NCBI RefSeq assembly: GCF_032854445.1
Contig: NC_088304.1
Span: 2,296,001 to 2,360,000 of the forward strand
Direction: 5' to 3'
Source of the DNA: Liolophura sinensis
Lineage: Eukaryota > Mollusca > Polyplacophora > Chitonida > Chitonidae
Length of the DNA stretch: 64,000 nucleotides
A program made the translations under genes and the position numbers. Under the pieces are notes generated by a model, which did no database searches, was not told the DNA's origin, and worked only from the letters and a program-made list of their open reading frames with translations. Below, piece after piece: positions 1-12,014 of the stretch (position 1 is its first letter; each line of letters begins with the position of its first letter).

Positions 1-811
1 ATCCCCGTGACATATCATTTCCCAATAACTTCTTGTATCACACGTTTTGATGACATGATTAAAATTAAATTGACATAAGGGCAACTTCTCTGCTGTATTA
101 AACAAATCTATACCCTGAGAATCTGGCAGGGAATACGTCTATAGGTTTTTAAAAATGTTGACAAAAGGCGAAATCCGTGATCGACAATCCTGCCTGACCG
201 CTCCCACAATTAAGTATCGATTGGATCCAAAGTAAACATTGGCAGACGTCCCGTTATAAGACATTGTCATCAGAGAACATTTACATTTTGCTGGAAGGAT
301 ATTTTACGTTTAGATTAACCATATCCTCGTACACAAAATACTAGATATTTCGAGAGACATACTGAGAATTAAAGGTACCTTTAAAATACCAGGTCGTTCG
401 CGAAATACTTGTAATAAAAATTTAATTCCTTTATACCTTCGTCCACGAGTCGTGTAGCATCATAAATGAGTGATCCAAAAATTACTTGTCTACCTGAGGC
501 AAACACTTTTACCTCCTTCGTATGGAGATGTTTTTAAACACTTGAAATACGACCTAGTCGATTGAAATATTTGACTGAAACTAAAGGCGATCCAAGCTTA
601 CAATCTCTTCGGTAGGAGCGCGCCGAGGTCAAATGATTAAAGGGGCTAGCCTATCAATCACTGAGACACACTAGTTCCGGGTTCATAACCGGCATGTGTT
701 TATAAGCTCCTTCCTTCTCTCTATTCACGGAGCCTTGGTGGACGATGATCATGTGGCCGTTTGCGCAATTTGTAACGTTCTGTGAAGTACACGTCTTCCA
801 ACCATATGATG
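1..811. other. Stretch without a recognisable gene
   Basis: Only short ORFs without recognisable domains are present on either strand. Around 676-700 there is a B-box-like string (gggttcataaccgg), but no matching A box or cloverleaf, so no tRNA is called. Confidence 0.5.
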
Positions 812-895
812 TCCTAATATATTTATTTATTGATGTTTTACGCCGCATTCAAAAATATTTCACTTAAGCGACGGCGGCGAATTTTACGGTGGGGG
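812..895 (-). mobile_element. SINE 3' fragment
   Basis: The segment reads, in reverse, the conserved 3' end of the window's SINE family: the gccgccgtcgc-type block, the aaatattt..tgaatgcggcgtaaaacatc block and an aataaataaa tail. Only the last ~80 bp are present, as expected for a 5'-truncated or eroded copy. Confidence 0.75.
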
Positions 896-904
896 GATGT
901 CCAC

Positions 905-1612
<708 letters not shown>

Positions 1613-1795
1613 TGTTTGTTGTCTTTGGACTGGATAAATACTTCTACATAAACCAGGATTCTGTTGGTGGAATAAGCATCCCATGCAGAGCCCTGGAATC
1701 ATTGTTTTAATGTTATTGTATGCTAAATTTGAAAATTTTACAAACTTTCGAGTAATTCCAGAGCACGGGGGTATAATAAATTGCAATAAACATAA

Positions 1796-1922
1796 CTAAG
1801 TTTATTTAATTGGTGTTTTACGCCGTACTGAAGAATATTTCACTTATACGACGGCGGCCAGCATTATGGTGGGAAGAAACCGGGCAGGGCCCGGGCGAAA
1901 CCCACGACCACCCGCAGATTGC
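1796..1922 (-). mobile_element. SINE 3' half
   Basis: Reverse orientation of the SINE core and tail: ttggtgttttacgccgtact, aagaatatttcacttatacg, ggcggccagcattatggtgg, then aaaccgggcagggcccgggc. The 5' tRNA-like head is missing. Confidence 0.85.
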
Positions 1923-2449
1923 TATTTCACCGATTACCTGTGACTGTTAGCCAGTCATCAGATTAACGTCGACGTCGCTACTCGTAGGTCTTTCATTATA
2001 TCAGGGAAGTTCAGATCAATGAAATCTTTGTTAGTTTGGGAGAAGGAAACAAGTAGCGTCTTGATGGATCTTGTCAATGAGCGGATAATGTACGACAAAA
2101 AGCAAATCAATTATTTCTTTTATGGAAAGAAAATGACGGTCCACGTTCGAAAATGCAATTGTTTTTGTTGTTTATACCAGTGGTAGGCTTCATGCTTCAT
2201 TTTCTTAAGTCTTCTAAATTGCCTGCATTGCCTAACTTACATATATCTTGGATGTATTCTCTCGTGCTGTTGGACACTTTAAAAAAAGACCGAAGGGGTC
2301 ACATTTTCAACCTGTTTAGATAAATTCAGTCAAACCAGAATGGTTAACTGATAAAAGTCAAATAAAATACGTTTGCCCCTGTTAACTCTCGAACTGAAAT
2401 TTTTTTCTGCTGTATCATAATTTATTAGTTTCTGTGTTAAAAGTGCTCA

Positions 2450-2728
2450 ATGGAGCCTCCGTGGCTCAGTCGGTTAGCGCGCTAGCGCAGCGCAATGACC
2501 CTGGAGTCTCTCACCAATGCTGTCGCTGTGATTTCAAGTCCAACTCATGCTGGCTTCCTCTCCGGTCGTACGTGGGAAGGTCTGTCAGCAACCTGCGGAT
2601 GGTCGTGGGTTTTTCCCGGGCTCTGCCCGGTTTCCTCCCACCATAATGCTGGCCGCCGTCGTATGAGTGAAATATCCTTGAGTACGGCGTAAAACACCAA
2701 TCAAATAAATAAATAAATAAATAAATAA
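2450..2728 (+). mobile_element. Near full-length tRNA-derived SINE
   Basis: This is the best copy of the family in the window. The tRNA-like head begins at gcctccgtggctcagtcggt, with an A-box-like tggctcagtcgg and a B-box-like gatttcaagtcc. It is followed by the conserved body (gctggcttcctctccggtcg, tttcctcccaccataatgct) and the 3' end (gagtacggcgtaaaacacca) with an (AAAT)n tail. It has no protein-coding capacity. RNA polymerase III transcription from the internal promoter is expected for the class. Confidence 0.93.
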
Positions 2729-3424
2729 AAGTGCTCAAAATTCAGAGTGAGGAAACCGGAGTGGTTGGTCTATTATTAGTATAATATGAACACAATATAA
2801 TGGCCATATGACTTTGAAATTAAGTTACTATATTACACAGATCAATCATTCACTCCCTCACTCCAGTGTGCTAAACGTGTGATACTCCAGGTTATGTATG
2901 AATATTTTAATCAATATGGAACAAGTCGAAATGAAATACAAACAGTGAATTAATTTATTGATGGAAGTATATTATAATATTTTAATACTGTTATTTTGTA
3001 GCATTTTGTAGGAGGAAATGGTCCAGCCGTTGAATATCCTGATCCTGTGCAAGAGTGAGTGCTTGGGGTTTGACGTCGTACTCTCCTGTGCAAGCAGATG
3101 GGACACTATCCTGACCACCTGGTCCAAGAGAGAGGCCATTTCGATAAATCACAGATGTTGCTTGTAACGAAGATAACACTAAGTATGTGTATATGAGATC
3201 AATTTTATTTACTGGATATGAAGATGACAAAGTAATAAATACTCACTGATTTACAAAATTACATCATTAGTCAGGTAATTGTGTCCTAGCGGACCAAGAC
3301 ATTTATGCCGGGCCGGAATAGGGCCAATGCTGTGCTCTCCCAGTCTTCGTTTTATTTCTTAATTTTTTTTTGTGCCGAGGAGTGTGTTTTACTCTGTAAA
3401 TGCTTCTTTTCATTCCACTGTAAA
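2729..3424. other. Intergenic, nothing recognised
   Basis: AT-rich sequence with short ORFs that match no domain I know. No convincing exon boundaries. Confidence 0.4.
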
Positions 3425-3660
3425 ATACCGTGGCTGTGGTCACGTAGCAGAGATAGTGCAAAGAATGCTGTTCCAGTAACGATCCAATCAAAGAAACAGG
3501 ACTGGTTGGTTTGGTAGTGAACAGTGCGTGTGGTGGACACAGTCTATGCTCTTTGCGGTCTGCAATGCCTAAGTTTAGTATAATCTACACTACCAGGGAC
3601 CAGTTAGTCGAAAATGTATTCTGACTTAAGCTTTAGTCCAGACTACTGTAGTCCAGACTA
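3425..3660 (-). repeat. Dispersed repeat F, copy 1 (inverse of 48330-48560)
   Basis: The reverse complement matches 48.33-48.56 kb: the block ggtccctggtagtgta, the block tatactaaact..ggtattgcagac, and more divergent similarity over the next ~100 bp. Neither copy has a recognisable ORF. Confidence 0.7.
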
Positions 3661-4975
3661 CTGGGTCATTTAATCCTTTTGGGAAGCATTCTCAGTGTGA
3701 GAGTCAAAGTTTTCTTTATTTGTAGTTCATAATTTTTTCTGATATGTAGACTGACAGAGGAGAAAAACTGGTAAACACGTAAAGACCTAACCATTTAGGA
3801 AGGGGCAGTTTTATGTATATACCATAGTTTAAAAAAAAATAGATGATGCAGGAGCATAGGATATACAAAGTAACAATTTTTTTTTTTTTTGAAAACACTG
3901 CTGGTTTAATATATAGAACCTGTTAGGTATACATGAGTGTATTAAAGTGAAACATTAGCTACGAAACAGTTAAATCAAATGTTGCAATATTTACACTCAT
4001 GACCTGGCAGTTGCTATGGTGAGACTGAATTTGCAGTGCAGTAAAAATGTATGGGTCAACTGATGCAGTCAGTTATTATTAGACAGAGACATGAGGCGTA
4101 CTTTCTTGGCAGTGCTTTCTTGTTAGGTTGTTTACTTGTATGGTTGGTTCTTGAGTTTTTAATTGACAGATTTTATTACAAAGAAGAATTCGATTTTCAT
4201 TTTGTTTCGTTTTTAGTTCGTTTAGTTTTGATAATTATAGGATTTTGTCTCTTTGTTCTTTATTATTAGTATAAGATGAAAAATAGAAATTTTAATATTC
4301 AGCTAGAGATTTTTCATCTTTCTTCAGTTTAGTGGATCTGTGAGGTGAGTTCTGAGGAGGATGTAGTGTGGCCAGAAATACCTTGTATTCAAGTACACTG
4401 TATTATATTGAGGGAGGAAAATATACACTGTATATATATGACGAGCCCGAAGGGCAGGTGGAAATTGATCTTCGAGACGAAATATACAGAAAAAATATTC
4501 CTCGAAAGTTTGGGGAATAAGTCAACTTATTCAAGGCTGAGAATTTTCTCTGAATGGTGATAATCCAGTATGAAAACTTGCCTTTGTAATGGGCTACATT
4601 ACATGTACTCTCTTCCATGAAGTAACTTATTGTCCAGTTTTCATAATATTTTGCATGCAGATTTATTTTCTAGCATATCAGATCGGGTTTTGAAAACCAG
4701 CTGCACTTACGCTTACTTTTTGCACGCATCTATGTGTTGAAATGATTCATTCACGTTGTCCATTGCTTTTTGAGCAATTATAGCTGCAAAATTATCTTTG
4801 ATTTTGAAAAAAAATTGAGGGGAAATTTATTTTGTGGCCTCTCTGATCAGGCACGAAAAGGAGATTTTACTTCTTCATAAGATCCACATTTCTATATGTA
4901 ACATTACTAGGGATATAATTCTCTGAATCAGCTTGTTTGCATTATAACAGAACTCCAGTATACTTTTACTTTTAG
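3661..4975. other. Intergenic or intronic, nothing firm
   Basis: AT-rich. A 17-bp segment at 4328-4344 sits between a polypyrimidine/ag and a gtgagt and could be a microexon, but this is too short to support alone. The sequence immediately upstream of 4976 is a plausible intron end (ttttacttttag). Confidence 0.35.
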
Positions 4976-5173
4976 GATTGATGTGTCTACAGACTGTGAT
5001 ACACTTGGCAGACTTATTAATGATGATCACATTCGCCCAAACTGTGTCCCCAAAACAATTTTAAACGAAGGCCCGGGTATAGGCTTTTATTCCTTGAAGA
5101 ACATACTGAGTGGCGAAGAACTTCGTTATTGCGATGGAGACAGACATCACAATTACCCTTGCAGAACTAAAAG
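4976..5173 (+). CDS. SET-domain exon (C-terminal part of a KMT5A-like SET domain)
   Basis: A 198-bp open segment lies between an acceptor (ttttacttttag) and a donor (gtaaag). Its translation reads IDVSTDC..LGRLINDDH, then PNC, then a FYSLKNILSGEEL stretch. These are the hallmarks of the second half of a SET domain: the RLIN(D/H)..xPNC cofactor-binding motif and the GEEL motif just before the final tyrosine motif. SET domains transfer methyl groups from S-adenosylmethionine to lysine. The canonical YDYGD is YCDGD here, which changes the usual catalytic or channel tyrosine, so activity is doubtful. The N-terminal SET exons are not visible upstream. It may be a gene fragment, a pseudogene, or an exon whose partners lie beyond large introns. 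Confidence 0.7.
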
Positions 5174-5277
5174 GTAAAGTTCCAGCTTATTTGGAGTTGC
5201 TTTTGTATTTAACAGTTCTGATTAACATATATCAGATCGCTAATTTAAATGTATGTACCTTTGTGGAACTCTACATT

Positions 5278-5496
5278 AATGACCCGACAGCCACTCATGA
5301 ATGCAGCCACTATGAATGCAAGTCTAGCTCATGCCGGCTTCCTCTCCGGCCGTACGTGGGAAGGCCTGACAGCGGATGGTCGTGGGTTTCCCACAGGCTC
5401 TGCTTGGCTTCTTCCCACAATAATGATGACCACCGTTGTATAAGTGAAATGTTCTTGAGTACGGTGTAAAACATCAATCAAATAAATAAACAAATA
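5278..5496 (+). mobile_element. SINE copy, diverged
   Basis: Body and tail of the SINE family: gccggcttcctctccggccg, tacgtgggaaggcctgacag, then gagtacggtgtaaaacatca and an aaataaataaa tail. It lies just downstream of the SET exon, in the presumed intron. Confidence 0.9.
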
Positions 5497-5728
5497 ATTT
5501 AGCATGTACATGTCAATATTAATATGATCAAAGTAAAACATTGATCACATCTTCTCAAACTTCATACTCAGCGATTCAGGCCTCGATGTACAGGCATATA
5601 TCAGTGGACAAATACTTTATTCATTTGATCAGAAGAAATTTTAGTCCCACTTACCTGGTTTTAAATGAAATCATAGGGTTTTAAACAGCAATTCCCATGT
5701 GTGTATGTCGTTGAATTTAATTTTTCAG

Positions 5729-5754
5729 AAATCTTACCAGAAATTATCAGAAAA
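5729..5754 (+). other. Candidate microexon
   Basis: A 26-bp segment flanked by tttttcag and gtaagtatg, both strong splice signals. The frame AAA TCT TAC... gives KSYQKLSE. Its phase does not directly continue the SET exon, so another exon would be needed between them. Supported only by splice motifs. Confidence 0.3.
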
Positions 5755-5852
5755 GTAAGTATGTGTATATCCATACAGTAGATGTATTTCTAGAGAAAGT
5801 GTACTATGTTTAGCATTATTCATTCATTCATTCATTGTTAGCTTCCACATAA

Positions 5853-5954
5853 TACTTGAGAGTGTACAGATAAACTTGAGAGTGTACAGATATACTTGAG
5901 AGTGTACATATATACTTGAGAGTGTACAGATATACTTGAGAGTGTACAGATATA
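5853..5954. repeat. 20-bp tandem repeat, about 5 copies
   Basis: The unit acttgagagtgtacagatat is repeated head to tail with a few substitutions. Confidence 0.95.
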
Positions 5955-6324
5955 GCAATCAGCTGTATGTCCATTTCATCTTGTCAGTGCAGTTTTCATG
6001 AGTCTTGGCAGATCTCTTTATGACAGCAAGTAGATGTGCTTGGGTGCTTTTTGTTCCATTCTGTGAAATGTTATAGCCATTTGAATATAAAATTTGACAT
6101 TGAATGAAATTAGGCCTTGGAAGTGCAACTGTTCCTGTACACGTAACTCTATGTATTTTCATGTGATGTGGTGTAATATGTGTGGAGAATAGTATCTAGA
6201 TTTTTGTGTGAGACTGTATTTATTGCATTTGGTCTTGTCTGTGAATTATTTTCCAAATGATTAACAATGAAGCTGGATGTACTGCACATTATACACTAGT
6301 TTGTGACCATGCTTTCTTTGATTC

Positions 6325-7345
6325 TCATATCTGTTCTCCAAAACATATGTACAGGTCTGTAAGTTAGAAACATTATGTTTGCACTGTGTAATAAAACACT
6401 TGTTCCCAAACTCAATGTACATGTATGTTCTATAATCTCTATGTCTGTTCTCCACTACTTACATGTATGGTGAAACTTTTGCTTGCACTGTGTAATGTTT
6501 TTTTTTTGATACAAAACATTTGTCCCCATTTCTTTACCAATATTTTTAGTTCCCAGTTCTGTTCTCCACTACATACATGTATGGTGAAACTTTTGCTTGC
6601 ACTGTGTAATGTTTTTTTTATACAAAACATTTGTCCCCGGTTCTTTACCTATATTTTTAGTCCCAATTTCTGTGCTCCACTACATACATGTATGGTGAAA
6701 CTTTTGCTTTCACCATGTAATGTTTCTTTTTGGTACAAAACATTTGTCCCCTTTTCTTTACCCATATTTTCAGTCCCCATTTCTATTCTCCACTACATAC
6801 ATGTATGTTGAAACTTTTGCTTGCACTATGTCATGTTTCTTTTGGAGCAAAACATTTGTTCCCATTTCTGTACTCCACTGCATACGTGTATGTTAAAATT
6901 TTTGCTTGCACTATGTAATGTTTCTTTTTATACAAAATATCTGTTCCCATTTCTGTACTCCACTACATACGTGTATATTGGGACATTTGTTTTCAGTATG
7001 TTATGTTTCTTTTGGTACAGTACATCTGTCCCCATTTCTTTACTCCACTGCTTATGTACATGTATGTTGAAACTTTTGTTTGCATTGTGTCATGTTTCTT
7101 TCGATACAAAACATCTGTCATCATTTCTTTACCTATATTTTAAGTCCCCATTTTTGTACTCCACTACATATGTGCATGCACGTAGAAACTATTGTTTCCA
7201 GTATGTAATGTTTCTTGTGGCACAAAACATCTGTCCATATTTCTCTACCTACATTCATTAGTCCAGATTTCTGTACTCCATTACATATGTGAATACATTG
7301 TATATTGTGAGTCTTTCGCTTGCACAATTATACGTTTCTTTTGGT
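6325..7345. repeat. ~100-bp minisatellite, about 9 degenerate copies
   Basis: Each unit has a ctccactacatacatgtatg block, a gaaacttttgcttgcactgt block, a taatgtttctttt block and a tacaaaacatttgtccccat block. The plus-strand ORFs of up to 146 codons here come from repetition of a stop-poor unit and match no domain, so I do not call them genes. Confidence 0.9.
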
Positions 7346-7769
7346 CCTTCTCATTTCTCACACAACCTATATCCTTGTGTCCCCATTTCAGCAGCTGCAG
7401 CTTATTTGCAAGCTAGGGTAGTGTACAGCTGGTATGAATTTAAAACCAGCCTTGAACTGGGAAATTTTGCTTTCACTTTTTGTGGAGTCTTGATACAAAT
7501 AGATATAATGTAGTAATGGTTAAATTTTATTTTAGGCAGGGTTGAATGAAAAAAAAAAGAAAACAAGAAGTAACATGCATGTAATCTCAGCTCAGATAGT
7601 TATACCAACTGTAAATATATGAATACAATGATTGATGGCAGTGAGCAGTTGATGGTGTTCAGCCTGGAATGGATTTTTTTGGACATCATGTTACACATGT
7701 GTGTTATTACTGGTTACTTGCCAATAGTGAGTGATTTAAAGTTATAAGCATGATTACCTGTAATCTGTT

Positions 7770-7930
7770 ACCGGCTTTATTTCTTATTTGTATAATTTCT
7801 TACATACCTTTGTCGTTGGAAGCTAGTGCTTAACGTTGTTTTGGAAATGGTTCTTGCGATTATCGCCTTAGGACGCCTTTTACGGACTACGAATGGTATA
7901 TGGATGTCGGACATGACGGTTATATTCTCC
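7770..7930 (+). repeat. Repeat R (LAIIDLE family), copy 1
   Basis: About 160 bp match 57.87-58.03 kb on the same strand and the reverse complement of 55.56-55.74 kb. The segment includes the A/T-rich lead (ttatttgtataatttcttac) and a short ORF core that reads LAII then LLRTTNGIWMSD here. The ATG of the other copies is a TTG in this one. The rest of the upstream part seen at 55.8 and 57.8 kb is missing. Function unknown. Confidence 0.85.
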
Positions 7931-8083
7931 ATGTATGAAACTGGTGACAGTGGTGTAATTGAAAAGGTTTAGTAAACTGCTTCCTTTTCCACTAGTTCTT
8001 ATACTTGTACGTAGCTTTCTGTACCATTTGTCTTTAGTCTTGTACATTATATATATATAACATGAGTTTTCCTTTCACTTCAG

Positions 8084-8125
8084 AACATTAGAGCTACAGA
8101 ATCTGACATTTGTGGTTTATACAAG
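8084..8125 (+). other. Candidate small exon
   Basis: A 42-bp segment between ctttcacttcag and gtatgg. It is open in one frame (NIRATESDICGLYK). No domain recognised; supported only by splice-like flanks. Confidence 0.3.
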
Positions 8126-8280
8126 GTATGGTCATGCATTATTGATATAGTGACTAGATTGAGGTAAAGTGGCTGTGAGTATTTTGTAGCTATTTATAGT
8201 TGACTCTTGCCTTGTAATTACATGCACAGTTACATGCTCCGCATTTTTAGACTAGCAATTACACTGAGTTAGTATAAACT

Positions 8281-8367
8281 CTTCCTCTCGCCATAATGCT
8301 GGCCACTGTCGTATAAAGTGAAATATTTATGAGTATGGTGTAAAATACCAAAATAAATAAATAAATA
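8281..8367 (+). mobile_element. SINE 3' fragment
   Basis: Contains ccataatgctggccactgtc, gtataaagtgaaatatt and gagtatggtgtaaaatacca followed by an aaataaataaat tail. 5' truncated. Confidence 0.85.
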
Positions 8368-8418
8368 TGAATTCTTAAGTATAGTATTCATATCTTCATT
8401 ACTGCTCTTACATTTCAG

Positions 8419-8440
8419 GAAAGCTTCCAAGTGGGGAGAG
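8419..8440 (+). other. Candidate microexon
   Basis: A 22-bp segment between ttacatttcag and gtatgtag. Good consensus on both sides but no coding evidence. Confidence 0.25.
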
Positions 8441-8754
8441 GTATGTAGTGGAAATTGTTATTATATTTTCAAATTTAATAGCCTTGTTTTGAGCTCGCAC
8501 TCTTTTATAGCCAATGGTATAACAGTTCTACTGTCTGACTGTGTCATGTCAAAAATGTTAATAAACTATGGTAGGATAACATTTGGTATTATATAGGCAT
8601 CTGAAAGAAAGCTCGGCAGAACATTATTTAGAGAAGACAAACACTGGGCTGGAGAAAATTGACTAGGTGGACATTTGTGAACTTTTCGAAGTTTCGAAAT
8701 GAAAGAGGTGTCATCTGTACCTCTGGAACATGATGAAAGGAGTGCATGTTGAGA

Positions 8755-9231
8755 GTGGGTTGGTTGTTTTTCTCTGTCCGAACTCTCTGGACGGCACGCG
8801 CCGAACTCTGCGCATTGAGAGTAAAAGATTAGACACGAACTACAAATTTCACGAGAAGTGGGAATCAAATGCCACAATGCCTGTAGCTATGACACGGACG
8901 AACGGGTATATTGAGCATTTAGAACTCTGTTTCATATTCATCAATAAAGTAAACTGGCAGACAGGTACAAAGGCACAAATTTCCCTCAGGTAAATTATTT
9001 AACAAATACAAAACAAGAAGAAGAAAAAGAGAAAACCGTCAGAATATTTCGTTAAATAAATGCCTAACCCTGCTAGGCATGATTGTCACGTGACTCTCCA
9101 CAACCAAACCACCTCGACAGAACGGAGAGGTTGGAGATCTCCGAACTCTCCATAATGTAGTACTTCCGGCTAAAAGAATTGGATTGGGTACGTCCGGACT
9201 CTCTGGAGAGAGAAAAAGAATCAACCCAGTG
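8755..9231. mobile_element. Possible MITE-like element with ~27-bp inverted ends
   Basis: The left end gtgggttggttgtttttctc is the imperfect inverse of the right end gagaaaaagaatcaacccag. The string ccg(a/g)actctctgg also occurs just inside both ends. No transposase ORF and no clear target duplication, so the family is unassigned. Confidence 0.55.
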
Positions 9232-9239
9232 TGTCTAAC

Positions 9240-10332
9240 ATTTTTTAGAGGTCATATGATAGAGAAGGATTTCACCTTCAACAACAGAAGAATTCAAATT
9301 CTAAACTCCTCTATTACCCTTGAAAAATTACAGGCTATGTTAATCAGACGTAATATGAAAACGTTGTCTTCATTATTCCATAATTTTCTTATTTGTTTTT
9401 GTTATTTTACTCCTGGTTCCAGATAATGACATTTGTAGAGAGCTAAAATATTGGGAGAAGAAAAAGCTTTCGTCTTCTTGCATTCACATTTAGATGTGTT
9501 TTACTTGTGCATTAGTATAATCGATGGAACTACATGTAGATATTATTTTTCCAAATTGATGAGTTTGTAGAGATTTGTTTATAAATTGAAGATACATGTA
9601 TTTATGACATTTTTGTACATTTAAACTTTTGTAAAATTATACCTTGGTTTGGCCTGATTTTTGTGTAACTAAAAACGTAAAAAAGGACACTGAGATCTCA
9701 AGTACATAGTGATTTTGTACATATGCATGTAATTATGTTCATTACATCACTGGTATTGAAAGTGTTTATAACTGTTCTAACGACCACTTTTCAGTAACTG
9801 TCAGCATTACTAATTCCAAACACCTGCCAACTTGTCTATTACGGTGACTGAAGAGTTGTTCAGTTTGTTGCATTGGTACAGTTTGATATTTAAGGACTCT
9901 ACAGGTAGCCGGGGGTAAAATTTCACTTTTTTTATTAAAAAATACTGAATAAATTTTTGTTTGAAATAATACAAAGCTTACGCCGTAACCTGAGGGTAAG
10001 GGGTGAATGAATTAAGGTTTCAGTAACTGTTTTGGTAATTTATAAAAATCTAAGATTCTTGCCAATTCAGAATGTATGACGTTCCATGTACGCGTAGTAA
10101 TAACAACGAACTGTAGTCATTTGGGATAAGTTGAAGTTAATGTGTAATTTTTGTCACCATGCCTATCTGCAGAGTCCTTAAATGTTTTCACGCACTAACA
10201 TGATTACAGCTGTCGCAATTAAAATTTTTATATACATAGCTGCAAGCATGTGTGAATGAAAGTAGTTATGGTCAGAGTCAGAAAAGAAATTTTAGTACAA
10301 ACACATTTAAGGAATGCTAATTTCCTCAACAG
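9240..10332. other. Intergenic or intronic, nothing recognised
   Basis: AT-rich, with no recognisable ORF or repeat. It ends at a possible splice acceptor (tttcctcaacag) at 10332. Confidence 0.4.
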
Positions 10333-10404
10333 TGGACCATAGTTCTGCAAGAGACGCCTGAGGAACGGAACATTTGTTCAAAAGACGGCAGATGGCATGG
10401 GACA

Positions 10405-11900
10405 AACACCTGTGGACAGAGCTGAGTTTAGGTCAATAGAAGATGTGGATCAGCAACAAGCACCTGTGGACAGAGACGACTGTAAGGCAATAGAAGATGT
10501 GGATCAGCAACAAACACCTGTGGACAGAGACGACTGTAAGGCAATAGAAGATGTGGATTTGGAACAAAAGCCTGTGGACAGAGACGACTGTAGGGCAATA
10601 GAAGATGTGGATCAGCAACAAACACCTGTGGACAGAGAAGACTGTAGAGCAATAGAAGATGTGGATCAGCAACAAACACCTGTGGACAGAGACGACTGTA
10701 GGGCAATAGAAGATGTGGATCAGTAACAGACACCTGTGGACAGAGACGACTGAAGGGCAATAGAAGATGTGGATCAGCAACAAACACCTGTGGACAGAGA
10801 CGACTGTAGGGCAATAGAAGATGTGGATCAGCAACAAACACCTGTGGACAGAGACGACTGTAGGGCAATAGAAGATGTGGATTAGGAACAAAAGCCTGTG
10901 GACAGAGACGACTGTAGGACAATAGAAGATGTGAATTAGGAACAAAAGCCTGTGGACAGAGACGACTGTAGGGCAATAGAAGATGTGGATCAGCAACAAA
11001 CACCTGTGGACAGAGACGACTGTAGGGCAATAGAAGATGTGGATCAGCAACAAACACCTGTGGACAGAGACGACTGAAGGGCAATAGAAGATGTGGATCA
11101 GCAACAAACACCTGTGGACAGAGACGACTGTAGAGCAATAGAAGATGTGGATCAGCAACAAACACCTGTGGACAGAGACGACTGTAGAGCAATAGAAGAT
11201 GTGGATCAGCAACAAACACCTGTGGACAGAGACGACTGTAGGGCAATAGAAGATGTGAATCAGGAACAAAAGCCTGTGGACAGAGACGACTGAAGGGCAA
11301 TAGAAGATGTGGATCAGCAACAAACACCTGTGGACAGAGACGACTGTAGGGCAATAGAAGATGTGGATCAGCAACAAACACCTGTGGACAGAGACGACTG
11401 TAGGGCAATAGAAGATGTGGATCAGCAACAAACACCTGTGGACAGAGAAGACTGTAGAGCAATAGAAGATGTGGATCAGTAACAAACACCTGTGGACAGA
11501 GACGACTGTAGGGCAATAGAAGATGTGGATCAGCAACAAACACCTGTGGACAAAGACGTCTGTAGGGCAATAGAAGATGTGGATTAGGAACAAAAGCCTG
11601 TGGACAGAGAAGACTGTAGGGCAATAGAAGATGTGGATCAGCAACAAACACCTGTGGACAGAGAAGATTGTAGGGAATAGAAGATGTGGATTAGGAACAA
11701 AAGCCTGTGGACAGAGACGACTGTAGGGCAATAGAAGATGTGGATCAGCAACAAACACCTGTGGACAGAGACGATTGTAGGGCAATAGAAGATGTGGATC
11801 AGCAACAAAAACCTGTGGACAGAAAAGATTGTAGGATAATAGATGTGGGTTAGCTACAAAAACCTGTGGACAGAGAGCACTGTAGGGCAATAGAAGATGA
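10405..11900 (+). repeat. 54-bp (18-codon) minisatellite, about 27 copies
   Basis: Each unit contains cctgtggacagagacgactg, a gggcaatagaagatgtgg block and a atcagcaacaaaca block. In the plus frame it encodes an acidic repeat (PVDRDDCRAIEDVDQQQT). That frame is open from 10397 to 10726 but is then broken repeatedly by gattag, gactga and cagtaa variants. The 54-bp period keeps frame, so stop-free frames persist on the minus strand too (over 500 codons), and I treat these as shadows. The array lies directly upstream of the zinc-finger/recombinase-like pseudogene and may be its expanded N-terminal coding repeat. Confidence 0.93.
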
Positions 11901-12014
11901 TAGTCAACAGCAAAAACCTTTGAATAGAACAGGAACGGCAGAAAAACCAGGGTCGGCTGACAGTTTGGCCAGTCAGATCTACATGTATTTATCACATTGA
12001 TTTATCAATCATCT

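Noticed and set aside
2450-2530. tRNA gene
   Set aside because: The head resembles a tRNA with A and B boxes but continues into the SINE body, and no intact cloverleaf can be drawn.
10405-11900. CRISPR-like array
   Set aside because: Units are contiguous tandem repeats without unique spacers, in a eukaryotic context.
10428-11995. Minus-strand ORFs of 407 and 520 codons
   Set aside because: Both run through the 54-bp minisatellite in different frames at once. A period divisible by three keeps any stop-free frame open, so length is not evidence of coding.
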